Positions 53,668 to 64,000 of a stretch of DNA of 64,000 nucleotides are shown here, piece by piece. The translations under genes and the position numbers were made by a program. The stretch is from the NCBI RefSeq assembly GCF_904849725.1, contig NC_058521.1:98318244-98382243 (forward strand). The letters are read 5' to 3'. Below the pieces are notes generated by a model that worked only from the letters and a program-made list of their open reading frames with translations, searched no databases and was not told the DNA's origin. How positions within the stretch are numbered: position 1 is the stretch's first letter; each line of letters starts with the position of its first letter. The stretch is from Hordeum vulgare subsp. vulgare (lineage: Eukaryota > Streptophyta > Magnoliopsida > Poales > Poaceae).

Positions 53668-55380
53668 CACTCTATGTCTACAGGTCCCGGTCCAACACAT
53701 TTCCCTGCTGCTGTGAGGCGCATCCCATTACCAAGGTTGCTCCTCACGGGGCAAAGCCCTGGCGCCCTGGGGGCCGAGTGGTTTTGCGACCAATAAGGCC
53801 CCTAAGGCGTGCTGCTCAGGAGCCCCCCTTGACACTCAAGCCACTCTACGTCGCGAGGCCCCAGTCCCGCACATTTCCCTACCCCATGAGGCTCGCACTT
53901 CACACGGCGGGGCCCCAACCACTCCTGACACTAACCGGAACTCCAGAATTGTGCCAACAGTGGCGAGTGGCATTATGACTAGTAAGACTCCTGAGGCAGA
54001 GCCACAGAGCCCCCCATTTGGCGCTCGAGCGATTCCGCACTCCGTTCCTTTGGTCATCGCCCCAGGGGGACCTGATGCCTCCCGAGACTCTTTGTGGTGG
54101 TATCAAATTTCGGTCCGGACCGCTGAGCGGGGGTTGACCTCTCAAAAATGTTTGCCCCTGGGCGGCAAGTCCTTTCTTTCATGCTCCTTGACTCCTAGGG
54201 GCGATGCAGAGCGTTTATCTCCAAAAAGTGTCATCCAGAAAAGGAGGCTCCAGAGCTAGCGAGACAAGAGAGCGCAATAGAAAGTTTGCCCCCTTTTTGT
54301 TTTTCAAACATCGGGCATTGAGATTGGAAAACCAACTTTTGAAATCGGCAAGTTTAAGCTCAGCGGAAGATAGTTCAAGACCCAAGAAGAAGCAAGCAAA
54401 ACGCCGTGTCCGGCACCTAAACTGGGACAACCATTGGTGGACTGAGTTGGTTCCTTTGCCAGCTGGGGGCATAGTCATTGGTGGACTGGATTGGGTGCCC
54501 CATCCCCAACACTGAGCATAGGGCTTCCACTAGGCATGGGGTGGACCCTTTTGCGTCCTCGGGGAGGGGGGGGGGGCTGGGCGTATACAAGCTCGGCTCG
54601 TTATTACGTGAGAGTGTCACGGTGGGGGTGTATATGGGTGGTCGCAAGGACGCTTCGGCCTCGCGAGTGTCCCTACCCCCAAGGCATTAGGTGGCTGATT
54701 CCGGAAGTCATTGGTGGACTGTGTTGAATTTCGCTGTCTTCTCCCCAACACTGAGAATAGGGCTACCACTAGGCGTGGGGTGGACCCCTTCCGCATCCTC
54801 GGGGGAGGGGGGGGGGGCTAGGCGTATACATCCTCGGCTCATTATTACGTGGGAGTGTCACAGGATGAAGTAGGTTCCGGAAAGGACGATGCAGAGTTGC
54901 CGTGGGTTGATGCAGGTCCGTGCGCTCGTTCTCTTGAGTCCGGTTGAGGGCTTTTCTATTGCTCTACGTCGGTAGGATCTAGTCCCGCACATTTCCCGAC
55001 CACCGTTGCATGGGACCTAATTAACGGATGTAGCCACGGGGTCAGGCCCTGCCACCCGTGATAACGACCGAATGTCCGTGGACGATATCAAGGGAGGCAG
55101 GTGCCCTTGTGACCGGTAAGGCTCCTATGGCACCATGCTCAGGAGCCCCCTTTGACGTTCGAGCGGCTCTGTGTTGCAAGGACCCAGTCCTGCACATTTT
55201 CCGACCACCGCTGCATGGGACTGAATTAACGGATGAAGCCATGGGGTCAGGCCTGCCACCCCTGATAACGACCGAATGTCCGTGGATGATATCAAGGGAG
55301 GTAGGTGGGCTTGTGACCGGTAAGGCTCCTGTGGCACCATGCTCAGGAGCACCCTTTTGACGCTCAAGAGGCCCCCATCC
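53668..55380. repeat. Imperfect tandem units in element Z interior
   Basis: A roughly 200-bp unit containing CCCGCACATTTCCC(T/G)ACC ... GACCGGTAAGGCTCC ... GCTCAGGAGCCCCC recurs from about 53668, 53861, 54970 and 55174 (the last two with a period of 204 bp). A second unit, CATTGGTGGACT ... CCCCAACACTGAG ... ATAGGGCT, is repeated at about 54480-54600 and 54710-54830. No protein-coding signal. Confidence 0.75.
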
Positions 55381-55896
55381 TGTTCCACTGATTGTGGCCC
55401 CAGGAAACCGCAGGGTCTCCCCAGGTCCCATGACGGGGCGTCGTGCACCGGCCGGAGCCCCCGAGCGGGGGGTAGATCGCCCGAAGATGCAAGCAAGGCA
55501 AGATGTGAGACCACCGAATGGGCGCAGTAGAAATTATGGAAGCTTGTGCAAATGATACGACGGGCAGAGGCATACCCTGGAAATTTGAAGTTCCTGCATT
55601 CAGCAGACACTTCCTAAGGCAGTAAACACAAAAAATTGCCTCGAGTAGCTTCTTCGTGCCTGAGGGGCGCCTCGCGAGGCCCGGGCTTTGGCGCTCAAGC
55701 CTCCATTGTGGTTGCCGTGGGTGCCCGCGCCACCCGTGTCTCATCGTTGCACCTGACTTGTCCTCCTGAGGCCTGGGGTTCGACCCTTCATAGTTCCTCC
55801 GTGGGGGAGATGGCTGGCGCCACGGCCCACGGCTCGGGGGCGCCTCCCTGCTCGTGCCTGTAGAGCCTGGCTCGGGGAGGGACCTCAGAGCGCTCC
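55381..55896. other. Spacer in element Z, pol absent
   Basis: Frames on both strands here carry no protease, RT or integrase motif. This is where pol would follow gag, so it marks the deletion that made the element non-autonomous. Confidence 0.55.
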
Positions 55897-56892
55897 TCAC
55901 TCCTGAGTGGGGTAAGTGCTCGGGGCGGACGCTTGGGGCTCTTCCTCGCCGAGAGGGTCAGGTGATGGCCCATACTCCGGTACGTACGGCTCCATATAGG
56001 CGTTCGCCCATCCTCCGAAGCTGTTCAGTAGCGCGACAGTGGCGGTCCCCCTCGGTGGCGGAGGGGGATCCCCCCGGCAGTATTTCTCGGAGTTCTTCCT
56101 GTGAAAAGCCTCCGTGCGAAGTCGCTTGTTCCTGTTGCTGCCGCTGGTTGGTCCCGGCACTGGCCGGTGCTGACTCCCCCATTGGTGGCCCGGCGTGTCT
56201 CCCTTGTTGTAATTCTCCCGTGCCGTCGCCTCCGCCTTCTGCTGGCTGTGCCGTAGGGAGCGCTCCTGTCTGTCCGCCCAGGACTGTCGAGGGCCTACCT
56301 GGTCCTGGTGATGTGCTCCGGTGTGTGCGTCCGTCGTCTCGCCATTCTCTTGGTGCTCCTGGTGGTTGTCAGCAGGATGCCCCTAGGGGCCGGCTGCCGG
56401 GACCTGGAGGAGGAGGAGGGCAGCATGAGGCACACCTCTCTTGGCCCCGCCCAGCGTGGGAAAGGCCCCGCTTCTTGCAGGCCTGGGGGCCGACACAGGG
56501 TGCGAGCCCCCAGCGTTCGGCGCCTACGGTCTTGAAGAAGAGCCTGGTTGGATGGTCTTCTGGGCGATGGCGACCAACTCCATGATCTGGTCCGCCCAGG
56601 CGTTGAAGCCCCCTTGCGTCGGTCGTTGGCGGAGCATCTCTCTTGCCATCTCTAATGCGTCGTGTGCGCCAAGGTCTCCCAAGTTGATGCGGCGCATCGC
56701 GGGTGCCTGGGTCGTCGCCCAGTCGCCTTGTGCCTGGGTAGCGCGGGTAGTTACGACGGTGGAGACGATGTTGACGATCTGGTATGAGCCGCCTGGTACC
56801 ACAACGCCGGTGAGCGCACCTCCGACCGCAGCAATGTGGTGGTTGGAGGCCAGCTCGACGAGGCTCGAGTAAGTTGGTTGGTCGCCGGCCAT
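55897..56892 (-). pseudogene. Element Z gag N-terminal part
   Basis: From ATG at 56890-56892 (MAGDQPTYSSLVELASNHH) the frame is open for 122 codons with MRRINLGDLGAHDALEMAREML, a phrase typical of Tat-lineage Gag leaders in grasses. It then continues with stops through Gln/Pro-rich text to about 55897 (PVPGPTSGSNRNKRLRTEAF, PYVPEYGPSPDPLG). The capsid core and zinc knuckle are missing. Confidence 0.65.
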
Positions 56893-56941
56893 CGGAGCAG
56901 CGGGCCTGGGAAGGAGGATGCTCGGAGAAGACCTTCACATG

Positions 56942-56962
56942 CCCCCTACCTGCCGCTCCAAA
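56942..56962 (-). other. Primer-site region of element Z
   Basis: The minus strand reads TTTGGAGCGGCAGGTAGGGGG directly after the LTR end, close to the TTGGCGCGCCAGGTAGGGG signature of many Triticeae Tat-type elements. Confidence 0.65.
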
Positions 56963-57838
56963 TGTCGGATTTCGGGCTCCGCAAAAACCAAAAGATTCGA
57001 ACTCAGGGGCATGTACGAAGATCTCTCCCTGCTTAACCTTGCCTAGCTCGCTACTCGATGGGAAGGACGAAGGACTCACTCGATGGTGAGAGGAACACAA
57101 AACACAACAGTTTACCTAGGTTCGGGCCACTGCAAAGCGTAAAACCCTACTCCTACTTTGGTGGATTGCCTCTGGAGGAGGTTGGTGGATGAACTAGTAT
57201 AGGGCTCAAGAGCCTCGAGAGGCTGGTTGGCTCTGTGTGTTGCTCTACGGTCAGAATGAACCGATCCCTCTATGAAGTATCCTACCCTCTCTATTTATAG
57301 TGGAGGCCCGGGTCCTCTTCCCTCATCGTTTCGGCGGGAAGGGTTCCCACAACGACCAATTTTGAAGGGGGACAAGGGAACATGCTTCCCGTGTCAAAAG
57401 TGGTCTTCGGCAGCAAAGTAGCTGCCAGCGCTGCAGGGGTGGGCGCAGGGATGACGTCCGTCTTGTCAGCGGGCGGCCATGGTATTGTTGCACTAGAAGG
57501 GAAACCTTTAGAAGACGCCTTGGGAACCAACGTTCGCCATTGACCTCTTTGCACCAAAGGGGAAACTGCACCGCCTGCTGTCTGCTGCTCGCTTGTCCTC
57601 CTTCTACGTCTGCCTTGGCTCCTGAGGTTGGGCCTCGCCTTAGAATATCCACCGCGTCGGAGGGGTCCCGAGGAGGCCCCCTCCAGGTCTTGATGCCACT
57701 CCTCCTAGCGAGGCTTGGCCCCTCGCGAGGGCCTTGTCGCGGGTGGTGTTGTGCCAGTTAATCTTATGTCGATGAAGTGGGCAAGCCCTGGGCCGCAGGC
57801 AGAAAGGTCTGGGTACCCCCATTCCTAGAACGCCGTCA
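56963..57838 (-). repeat. Element Z 5' LTR
   Basis: 876 bp, plus strand TGTCGGATTTCGGGCTCC to CGCCGTCA. Minus-strand TATAAATAG at 57291-57299. A short duplication near 57705-57730 makes it longer than the other copy. Confidence 0.85.
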
Positions 57839-58390
57839 GATGGTCATATTACCATCCGCATGAGTCTTCTTCTTGAAGATCCATTTATTTTCTATGGCCC
57901 GCCAATCATCGGGCAAGTTCACCAAAGTCCATACTTTGTTCTCATCCATGGATCCTATCTCGTATTTCAAGGCCTCAAGCCATTTGTTGGAATACGGGCC
58001 CGCCATCGCTTCTTCATAGTTCGAAGGTTCACTGTTGTCCAATAACATGATTTCCATGACAGGTCTGTCATACCACTCTGGTGCTGAACGTACCCTTGTC
58101 GACCTTCGAGGTTCAATAGCTACTTGATCTGAAGTTTCATGATCATCATCATTAACTTCATCTCTAGCCGGTGCAGGCGCCTCAGAAACATTTTCTTGCG
58201 CTGCGCTACTCTCCAGTTTGAGAGGAGGTACAGTTACCTCTTCAAGTTCTATTTTCCTCCCACTTACTTCTTTCGAGAGAAACTCTTTCTCTAGAAAGGA
58301 TCCATTCCTAGTAACAAAGATCTTTCCTTCGGATCTAAGATAGAAGGTGTACCCAATAGTTTCCTTAGGGTATCCTATGAAGACACATTT
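57839..58390 (-). pseudogene. Angela integrase-RT linker and start of RT
   Basis: Minus-strand frame with FIGYPKETIGYTFYL, a Ser/Glu-rich linker (RSTRVRSAPEWY, part of the conserved copia linker) and the RT start EPSNYEEAMAGPYSNKWLEALK, MDENKVWTLVNLP, WIFKKKTHADGN. It ends at the Z insertion; TSD GATGG is part of this codon stretch. It is separated from the integrase frame by a 1-bp deletion in an A run at about 58387-58393. Confidence 0.88.
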
Positions 58391-59130
58391 TTTTCTATGG
58401 GTTCGAGCTTTTCTGTTTGAAGTTTCTTCACATAAGCATCACAGCCCCAAACTTTAAGAAGCAACAACTTAGGTTTCTTGCCAAACCATAATTCATACAA
58501 TGTCGTATCAACGGATTTAGACAGTGCCTTATTTAAAGTGAATGCGGTAGTTTCCAATGCATATCCCCAAAATGATAGTGGTAAATCGGTAAGAGACGTC
58601 ATAGATCGTACCATATCCAATAGAGTGCGATTACGACGTTCAGACACACTGTTACGCTGCGGTGTGCGAGGCGGCCTGAGTTGTGAAACAATTCCACATT
58701 TCCTTAGGTGCATGCCAAACTCATGACTCAAATATTCTCCTCCACGATCAGATCGCAGAAACTTTATTTTCTTATCACGTTGATTCTCCACCTCATTCTG
58801 AAATTCCTTGAACTTTTCAAAGGTTTCATAATTGTGCTTCATTAAGTAGACATACACATATCTATTAAAATCATTAGTGAGGGTGAGAACATAACGATAG
58901 CCGCCAGGAGCTTCAATGCTCATTGGACCGCATATATCAGTACGTATTATTTTCAATAAGTTGGTTGCTCGCTCCATTATACCGGAGAATGGTTTCTTGG
59001 TCATCTTTCCCATGAGGCACAGATCACATGTGTCAAATGATTCAAAGTTAAGAGACTCCAAAAGTCCATCAGTATGGAGTTTCTTCATGCGCTTTACGCC
59101 GATATGACCAAGGCGGCAGTGCCATAACTA
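58375..59130 (-). pseudogene. Angela integrase
   Basis: Copia integrase. Zinc-binding part WHCRLGHIGVKRM ... CDLCLMGK, catalytic core with RTDICGPM (first Asp), FLRSDRGGEYL (second Asp) and NSVSERRNRTLLDMVRSM (Glu), so the DDE triad is present. Then SFWGYALETTAFTLNK and ELWFGKKPKL. The frame ends at a 1-bp deletion around 58387. A stop precedes the zinc motif at about 59130. Confidence 0.9.
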
Positions 59131-59255
59131 TGTGGGACAATCATTATCAACCTTTCATCTTTTGGTACTCACACTATGAATATGTGTATCATCACGGTCG
59201 AGATTCATCAGGAATAAACCATTTACCAGCGGGCCATGACCATAAAACATACCAC

Positions 59256-60443
59256 TCATATAATAGAACAACCATTATTCTCAGATTTAAATGAGTAGCC
59301 ATCTTGCATGAAGCGAGATCCCGATACAATGTTCATGCTTAAAGCTGGTACTAAATAAAAATTATTAAGGTTTATAACTAACCCCGAAGGTAGATGTAGA
59401 GGTAGCGTGCCGACGGCGATCACATCGACCTTGGAACCATTCTCGACGCGCATCGTCACCTCATCCTTAGCCAGCCTACGCTTGTTCCGCAGTTCCCGCT
59501 TAGCGTTGCAAATGTGAGCAACAACACCGGTATCAAATACCCAGGTGCTACTACGAGCGCTGGTAAGGTACACATCAATAACAAGTATATCACATATACC
59601 TTTGACGTTGCCGGCCTTCTTGTCTGCTAAGTACTTGGGGAAATTCCGCTTCCAGTGACCGGTTCCCTTGCAGTAATAGCAATCAGTCTTAGGCTTGGGG
59701 TGCTTTCTTTGATTTCTTCCAGCAACTGGCTTACCGGGCGCGGGAACTGCTTTGCCGTCTTTCTTGAAGCTTTTCTTACCCTTGCCCTTCTTGAAACTGG
59801 TGGTCTTATTGACCATCAACACTTGATGCTCTTTCTTGATTTCTACCACCGCAGATTTTCGAATTGAATACAACTCGGGAATAGTCTTTTCCATCCCTTG
59901 CATGTTGTAGTTCATCACAAAGCCTTTCTAGCTAGGTGGAAGCGACTGGAGGATTCTGTCAATGACCGCATCATCCGGGTGTTCAACTCCGAGCTGAGTC
60001 AAGCGGTTGTGCAACCTAGACATTCTGAGTATGTGCTCACTGACAGAACTATTATCCTCCATCTTACAGCTAAAGAACTTGTCGGAGACTTCATATATCT
60101 TGAACCAGGCATGAGCTTGAAAAACAAGTTTCAGCTCCTCGAACATCTCATATGCCCCGTGATGCTCAAAACGCCTTTGGAGCCCTGGTTCTAAACTGTA
60201 AAGCATGCCGCACTAAATGAGAGTGTAGTCATCACTCCGCGACTTCTAGGCGTTCCTAACGTCCTGGTCTGCTACGGGAACGGGAGGATCACCTAGCGGT
60301 GCAGTAAGGACATATGCCTTCTTGGCAGTACCGAGGATGAGCTTTAAGTTACGAGCCCAATCCGCATAGTTGTTCCCATCGTCTTTTAGCTTGGTTTTCT
60401 CTAGGAACGCATTGAAGTTGAATGAGACATTTGCGTTGGACAT
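59256..60443 (-). pseudogene. Angela Gag and protease
   Basis: Gag starts MSNANVSFNFNAFLEKTKL at 60443 (WARNLKLIL, YVLTAPLGD), with stops at 60246-60248 and at 59928 (for Tyr in LPPSYKGF), and DAVIDRILQSLPPS. The zinc knuckle is CYYCKGTGHWKRNFPKY: the last Cys is Phe, so the CCHC is incomplete. The protease shows TWVFDTGVVAHICN (active site Asp-Thr-Gly kept), MRVENGSKVDVIAVGTLPLHLPSG and LNNFYLVPALSMNIVS. Just downstream (59131-59255) lies broken linker sequence. Confidence 0.9.
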
Positions 60444-60630
60444 TTGATCTACAATATTTGTAAAGACACTATTAGACTAAGTTCATGATAATTAAGTTCA
60501 TCTAATCAAATTACTAATGAACTCCCACTTATATCGACATCCCTCTAGTCATCCAAGTGACACATGATCCACGTTGACTAAACCGTGTTCGGTCATCACG
60601 TGAGACGGACTAGTCATCAATGGTGAGCAT
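60444..60630 (-). other. Angela leader next to gag
   Basis: Non-coding leader; the minus strand shows GATGACTAGTCCGTCTCACG, typical of BARE/Angela leaders. It is interrupted by the Y-family LTR. Confidence 0.75.
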
Positions 60631-62274
60631 TGATACGTCTCAAACGTATCTATAATTTTGATGGTTTCACGCTGTTATCCTGTCAACTTTGGATGTTTTG
60701 TTTACCTTTTATATCTTTTTCGGGATTAACTTATTAACTCAATGCCAAGTGCCAGTTCCTGTTTTTTCTGTGTTTTTGACTCTTTTCAGATCTGATTTTG
60801 GAACGGAGTCCAAACGGAATAAAATCCCCAAAATGATTTTTTCCAGAACGGAAGAAGATCAGGAGGCTTGAGGGCCAAGCAAGTGGGCCCACAGGGAGCC
60901 CACAAGCCCTGTTGCCGCGGCTAGGGGGGGGGACGCGACAACCAAGCTTGTGGCCTCCCTGACGCTCCCCTGCCCTAGGTCTTTGGCCTATATATTCCCT
61001 AAAAATCCAGAAAAAATCAGGGCTTCCACGAAAACACTTTTCCGCCGCCGCAAGCTTCCGTTTCCGCGAGATCTCATCTGGAGACCCTTCCCGGTACCCT
61101 GCCGGAGGGGACTTTGGAGTTGGAGGGCTTCTTCATCAACATCATCGCCCCTCCAATGACTCGTGAGTAGTTCACTTCAGACCTACGGGTCCGTAGTTAG
61201 TAGCTAGATGGATTCTTCTCTCTCTTGGATCTTCATTACAAAGTTCTCCATGATCTTCATGGAGATCTATCCGAGGTAATCTATTTTGGCGGTGTGTTTG
61301 TCGAGATCCGATGAATTGTGGATTTGAGATCAGATTATCTATGATATATATTTGAGTCTTTGCTGATTTCTAATATGCATGATTTGATATCCTTCTATGT
61401 CTCTCCGAGTCTTGGGTTTTGTTTGGCCAACTAGATCTATGATTCTTGCAATGGGAGAAGTGCTTGGTTTTGGGTTCTTACCGTGTGGTGACCTTTCCAG
61501 TGACAGTAGGGTAGCAAGGCACACATCGTGTAGTTGCCATCAAGGGTAACAAGGTGGGCTTTGTCGTAGATACGAGATTGTCCATCTACATCATGTCATC
61601 TTGCTTAAGGCGTTACTCTGTTCTTTTGGACTTAATACACTAGATGCATGCTGGATAGCGGTCGATGTGTGGAGTAATAGTAGTAGATGCAGAAAGTATC
61701 GGTCTACTTCCTTTGGACGTGATGCCTATAGATATAATCATTGCCATAGATGACGTCACGACTTTGCGCGGTTCTATCAATTGCTCGACAATAATTTTTC
61801 ACCCACCGTCTACTTGCTTTCATGAGAGAAGCCACTAGTGAACACTATGGCCCCCGGGTCTATTCACACCTATCGTTTACACCTCTGCTTTTAATTTGCT
61901 TTGTTACTTTGTTGCTTTTAGTTCTCACTTGGCAAACAATCTATAAGGGATTGACAACCCCTTCATAGCGTTGGGTGCAGGTTCTTTGTGTTTGCGCAGG
62001 TATTTGTGATACTCCTTCACTGGATCGATACCTTGGTTCTCAAAACTGAGGGAAATACTTACCACCGCTGCGCTACTTCACCCTTTCCGCTTCGAGGGAA
62101 CACCAACGCAAGGCTCCAAGGCCACGGGGAAATCCTTTGCATATTTGCCTATGAAGTCCCTAAAGGCGTAGCCGCAGCAGAAGGATTCCTGGTGCCGTTG
62201 GTGAGGAGAAGCAAGACAAGAACAGTCTCCCGTCAGCACGTGTTTCTGGCGCCGTTGGAAGGTGTTTTGTTGCA
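60631..62274 (+). repeat. Y-family LTR, solo, plus strand
   Basis: TGATACGTCTCAAACG to TTTTGTTGCA, about 1644 bp, same family as the Y LTRs but in the opposite orientation. Hairpin at 60900-60953 and TATATATT at 60989-60996. The usual end TTGCATCAGCA is cut short and no 5-bp duplication flanks it (left AGCAT, right TGATC or GTCTC). No internal sequence accompanies it. Confidence 0.85.
60900..60953 (+). promoter_or_regulatory. Promoter-proximal hairpin in the solo LTR (inner stem decayed)
   Basis: Outer arms CCACAAGC (60900-60907)/GCTTGTGG (60946-60953) are perfect. The inner left arm GTTGCCGCGGC (60911-60921) faces GACGCGACAAC (60932-60942), which pairs only in part. Confidence 0.7.
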
Positions 62275-62723
62275 TGATCAGTCTCATACATCACATATGT
62301 AACATCACATCCTTTTGGCCATATCACATCACATAGCATACCCTGCAAAAACAAGTTAGACGTCCTCTAATTGTTGTTGCAAGTTTTACGTGGCTGGTTA
62401 GGGTTTCTAGCCAGAACGTTTCTTACCTACGTGACAGACACAACATTGATATGCGAATGCTATTTACCCTTCATAAGGAACCTCTTCGTCGAATCCGATC
62501 CAACTAAAGTGGGAGAGACACACACCCGCTAGCCACCTTATGCAACAAGTGCATGTCGGTCGGTGGAACCAGTCTCCCGTAAGAGTACGTGTAAAGTTGG
62601 TCCAGGACGCATCATCCCACGATGCTGCCGAATCCAGATAAGACTAGTAACAGCAAGCAAATTGACAAATCAGCGCCCACAACTTTTCTGTTCTACTCGT
62701 GCATAGAATATATGCATAGAACC
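62275..62723 (-). other. Angela leader next to the primer site
   Basis: Non-coding leader sequence of the BARE type (complement of CCATATCACATCACATAGCA and so on). Compared with BARE leaders from memory, several hundred bases that normally lie between this part and 60630 are missing. Confidence 0.7.
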
Positions 62724-62738
62724 TTGGCTCGGATGCCA
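62724..62738 (-). other. Angela primer binding site
   Basis: The minus strand reads TGGCATCCGAGCCAA next to the LTR, two changes from TGGTATCAGAGC (initiator Met-tRNA site). Confidence 0.8.
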
Positions 62739-62739
62739 A

Positions 62740-64000
62740 TGTTAGGGATCGTAGTAATTTCAAAAAATTTCTTACGCCATACAAGGATCTATCTATGGAG
62801 AAACCAGCAATGAGTGAAGTAGTAGAGCATCTTCACACCTTTGAAGATCGCTAAGCGGAAGCGTTACTATGAACACTTTTGATGGAGTCGTACACGCAGC
62901 GATTCAGATTGCGGTGGATTCCCATCTATGTGCCAAATCACAACACCTCCGCGTTCAACACACGTTCAGCCCGGTGACGTCTCATCCTTCTTGATCCAGG
63001 AAGGACAGAGGAGAAGTGGAGGGAGAGCTCCGGCAACACGACGGCGTGGTGGCGATTGAGCTATGTGGTTCTTCGGTAGGGCTTTGCTAAGCGCTACGGA
63101 GGAGGAAGAAGAGAGAGGTAGGGCTGCGCCTTGGGAGAGATCAATTGTGTGTCTCAAAGGGCCAAAACCACAAGTATATATAGGAGGAGGGAGAGGGAGG
63201 GCTGCCTTGGCCCCTCCTCCAAGGAGGAGAGGTCCGGCCGAGCTAGGGATGAGTCCACCTCCCACAAGGGAGGTGGATTCCTTCCTTTTAAACCCCTTTT
63301 GCCTTATCTCCTTTATACCTAGCCGCATGGGCCTTTAGGGAAGGCCTTGGCCAGCCTAATAAGGGCTGGTCCACCTCCTCTAACAGCACATGAACTCCTT
63401 TGGTCGTCACACCCCTCCCGGGGGTCCTCCGGCACCCTCCCGACACTCCCGGTACACTATCGATGAGCCCGAAACTTTTTCGATGACCAAAACAGGACTT
63501 TCCATATATCAATCTTTACCTCTGGACCATTCTGGAGCTCCTAGTGACGCCAGGGATCTCATCCGGGACTCCGAACAACCTTCGATAACCACATACCATT
63601 CCCCTTACAACTCTAGTGTCATCGAACCTTAAGTGTGTAGACCCTACGGGTTCGGGAGACATGCAGACATGACCGAGACATCTCTCCGGCCAATAACCAA
63701 CAGCAGGATCTCGATATCCATGTTGGTTCCCACATGTTCCACGATGATCTCGTTGGATGAACCATGATGTCAAGGATTCAATCAATCCCGTATGCAACTC
63801 CCTTTGTCTACCGATTTGATAGTTGCGCGAGATTCGATCGTCGGTATCCCTATACCTTGTTCAATCTCGTTACCGGCAAGTCTCTTTACTCGTAACTTAA
63901 CACATCATCCCATGACTAACTCCTTTGTCACACTGAGCTCAATATGATGATGGATTACCAGGTGGGCACAAAGATACCTCTCCATCACACAGAGTGACAA
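62740..64000 (-). repeat. Angela 5' LTR (partial, runs off the window)
   Basis: Begins TGTTAGGGATCGTAGTAATTTC and follows 47887 onward with small indels, for example an extra CCCCTCCTCCAAGGAGGAG-type segment near 63210. The remaining 450 bp or so lie beyond the window. Confidence 0.92.

Larger units (their letters stand above)
51018..57838 (-). mobile_element. Element Z: Tat-like LTR element lacking pol, with antisense ORF
   Basis: LTRs at 51018-51875 and 56963-57838, flanked by target duplication GATGG (51013-51017, 57839-57843). Orientation is minus: the LTR starts TGTCGGCGTTCTGGGAA in the 51.8-kb copy (TGACGGCG in the other), a TATA box lies at the complement of CTATTTATA in both LTRs, and a primer-site region TTTGGAGCGGCAGGTAGGGGG (minus, 56942-56962) sits inside the right-hand LTR. 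A Gag-like frame follows. No protease, RT or integrase motif is found in the 5.1 kb interior. An ORF on the opposite strand lies near the 3' LTR. Confidence 0.85.
47887..64000 (-). mobile_element. Angela/BARE/WIS-type copia LTR retrotransposon (partial, 5' LTR runs off the window)
   Basis: Minus-strand copia element: 3' LTR 47887-49598, polypurine tract, RNase H and RT, [Z insertion], RT start, integrase, protease/Gag, leader with a solo-type LTR inserted, primer site, and 5' LTR from 62740 on. The LTR reads GTTGGAAATATGCCCTAGAG near its start, diagnostic of this Triticeae family, and the domain order (integrase before RT) is copia. The left target duplication is CTTCT (47882-47886). Multiple stops, so inactive. 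Confidence 0.92.

Overview
This is plant nuclear DNA, almost certainly from a Triticeae grass (wheat, barley, rye or Aegilops). The sign is the kind of repeat rather than any gene: a copia element whose LTR starts (allowing one point change) and ends like BARE/Angela/WIS, Athila-lineage gypsy elements with the tRNA-Asp-type primer site TGGCGCCGTTGCCGGGGA, a Tekay/Del-like chromovirus and a TTTGCCGTC-type CACTA transposon. Only the first 224 bases are host coding sequence: the last exon of a BEL1-like homeodomain (BELL) gene. About 97% of the rest is nested transposable elements. No tRNA, rRNA or complete host gene was seen.

Block 1 (2160-45062) is one old chromovirus-like gypsy element on the minus strand ('C'). 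Its 3' LTR is at 2160-6280 and its truncated 5' LTR at 42701-45062. Its pol is cut at 8257-13782 by a CACTA transposon (TSD AGT). Its gag is cut at about 16320-41996 by a four-deep nest. Athila-like element X (plus strand) carries element Y (minus strand, TSD AGTAT) in its 5' LTR, and Y carries element E1 (plus strand) in its own 5' LTR. Y, E1 and X encode Gag-protease but no reverse transcriptase, RNase H or integrase. E1 and X add a second ORF ('ORF2') resembling a plant transposon-associated domain.

Block 2 (45063-47886) is the end of an LTR plus a decayed Tat-lineage gag (element W), joined to the broken end of C. Block 3 (47887 to beyond 64000) is an Angela/BARE-type copia element on the minus strand. 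It is interrupted by a Tat-like element without pol (Z, 51018-57838, TSD GATGG), which carries an antisense, probably spliced ORF, and by a Y-family LTR (60631-62274) without a target duplication.

All the autonomous-type coding regions carry stops, frameshifts or changed catalytic residues, so the window is a transposon graveyard. The most interesting signal is a two-part hairpin just upstream of the TATA box in every Athila-like LTR that keeps it whole. Its outer arms are constant, while its inner arms differ in sequence between elements but remain complementary. A TATA-less copy lies inside E1 and X upstream of ORF2, and several rearrangement breakpoints fall in or next to this hairpin. Family and domain names rest on recognised motifs, not on database searches; identity figures are estimates by eye.
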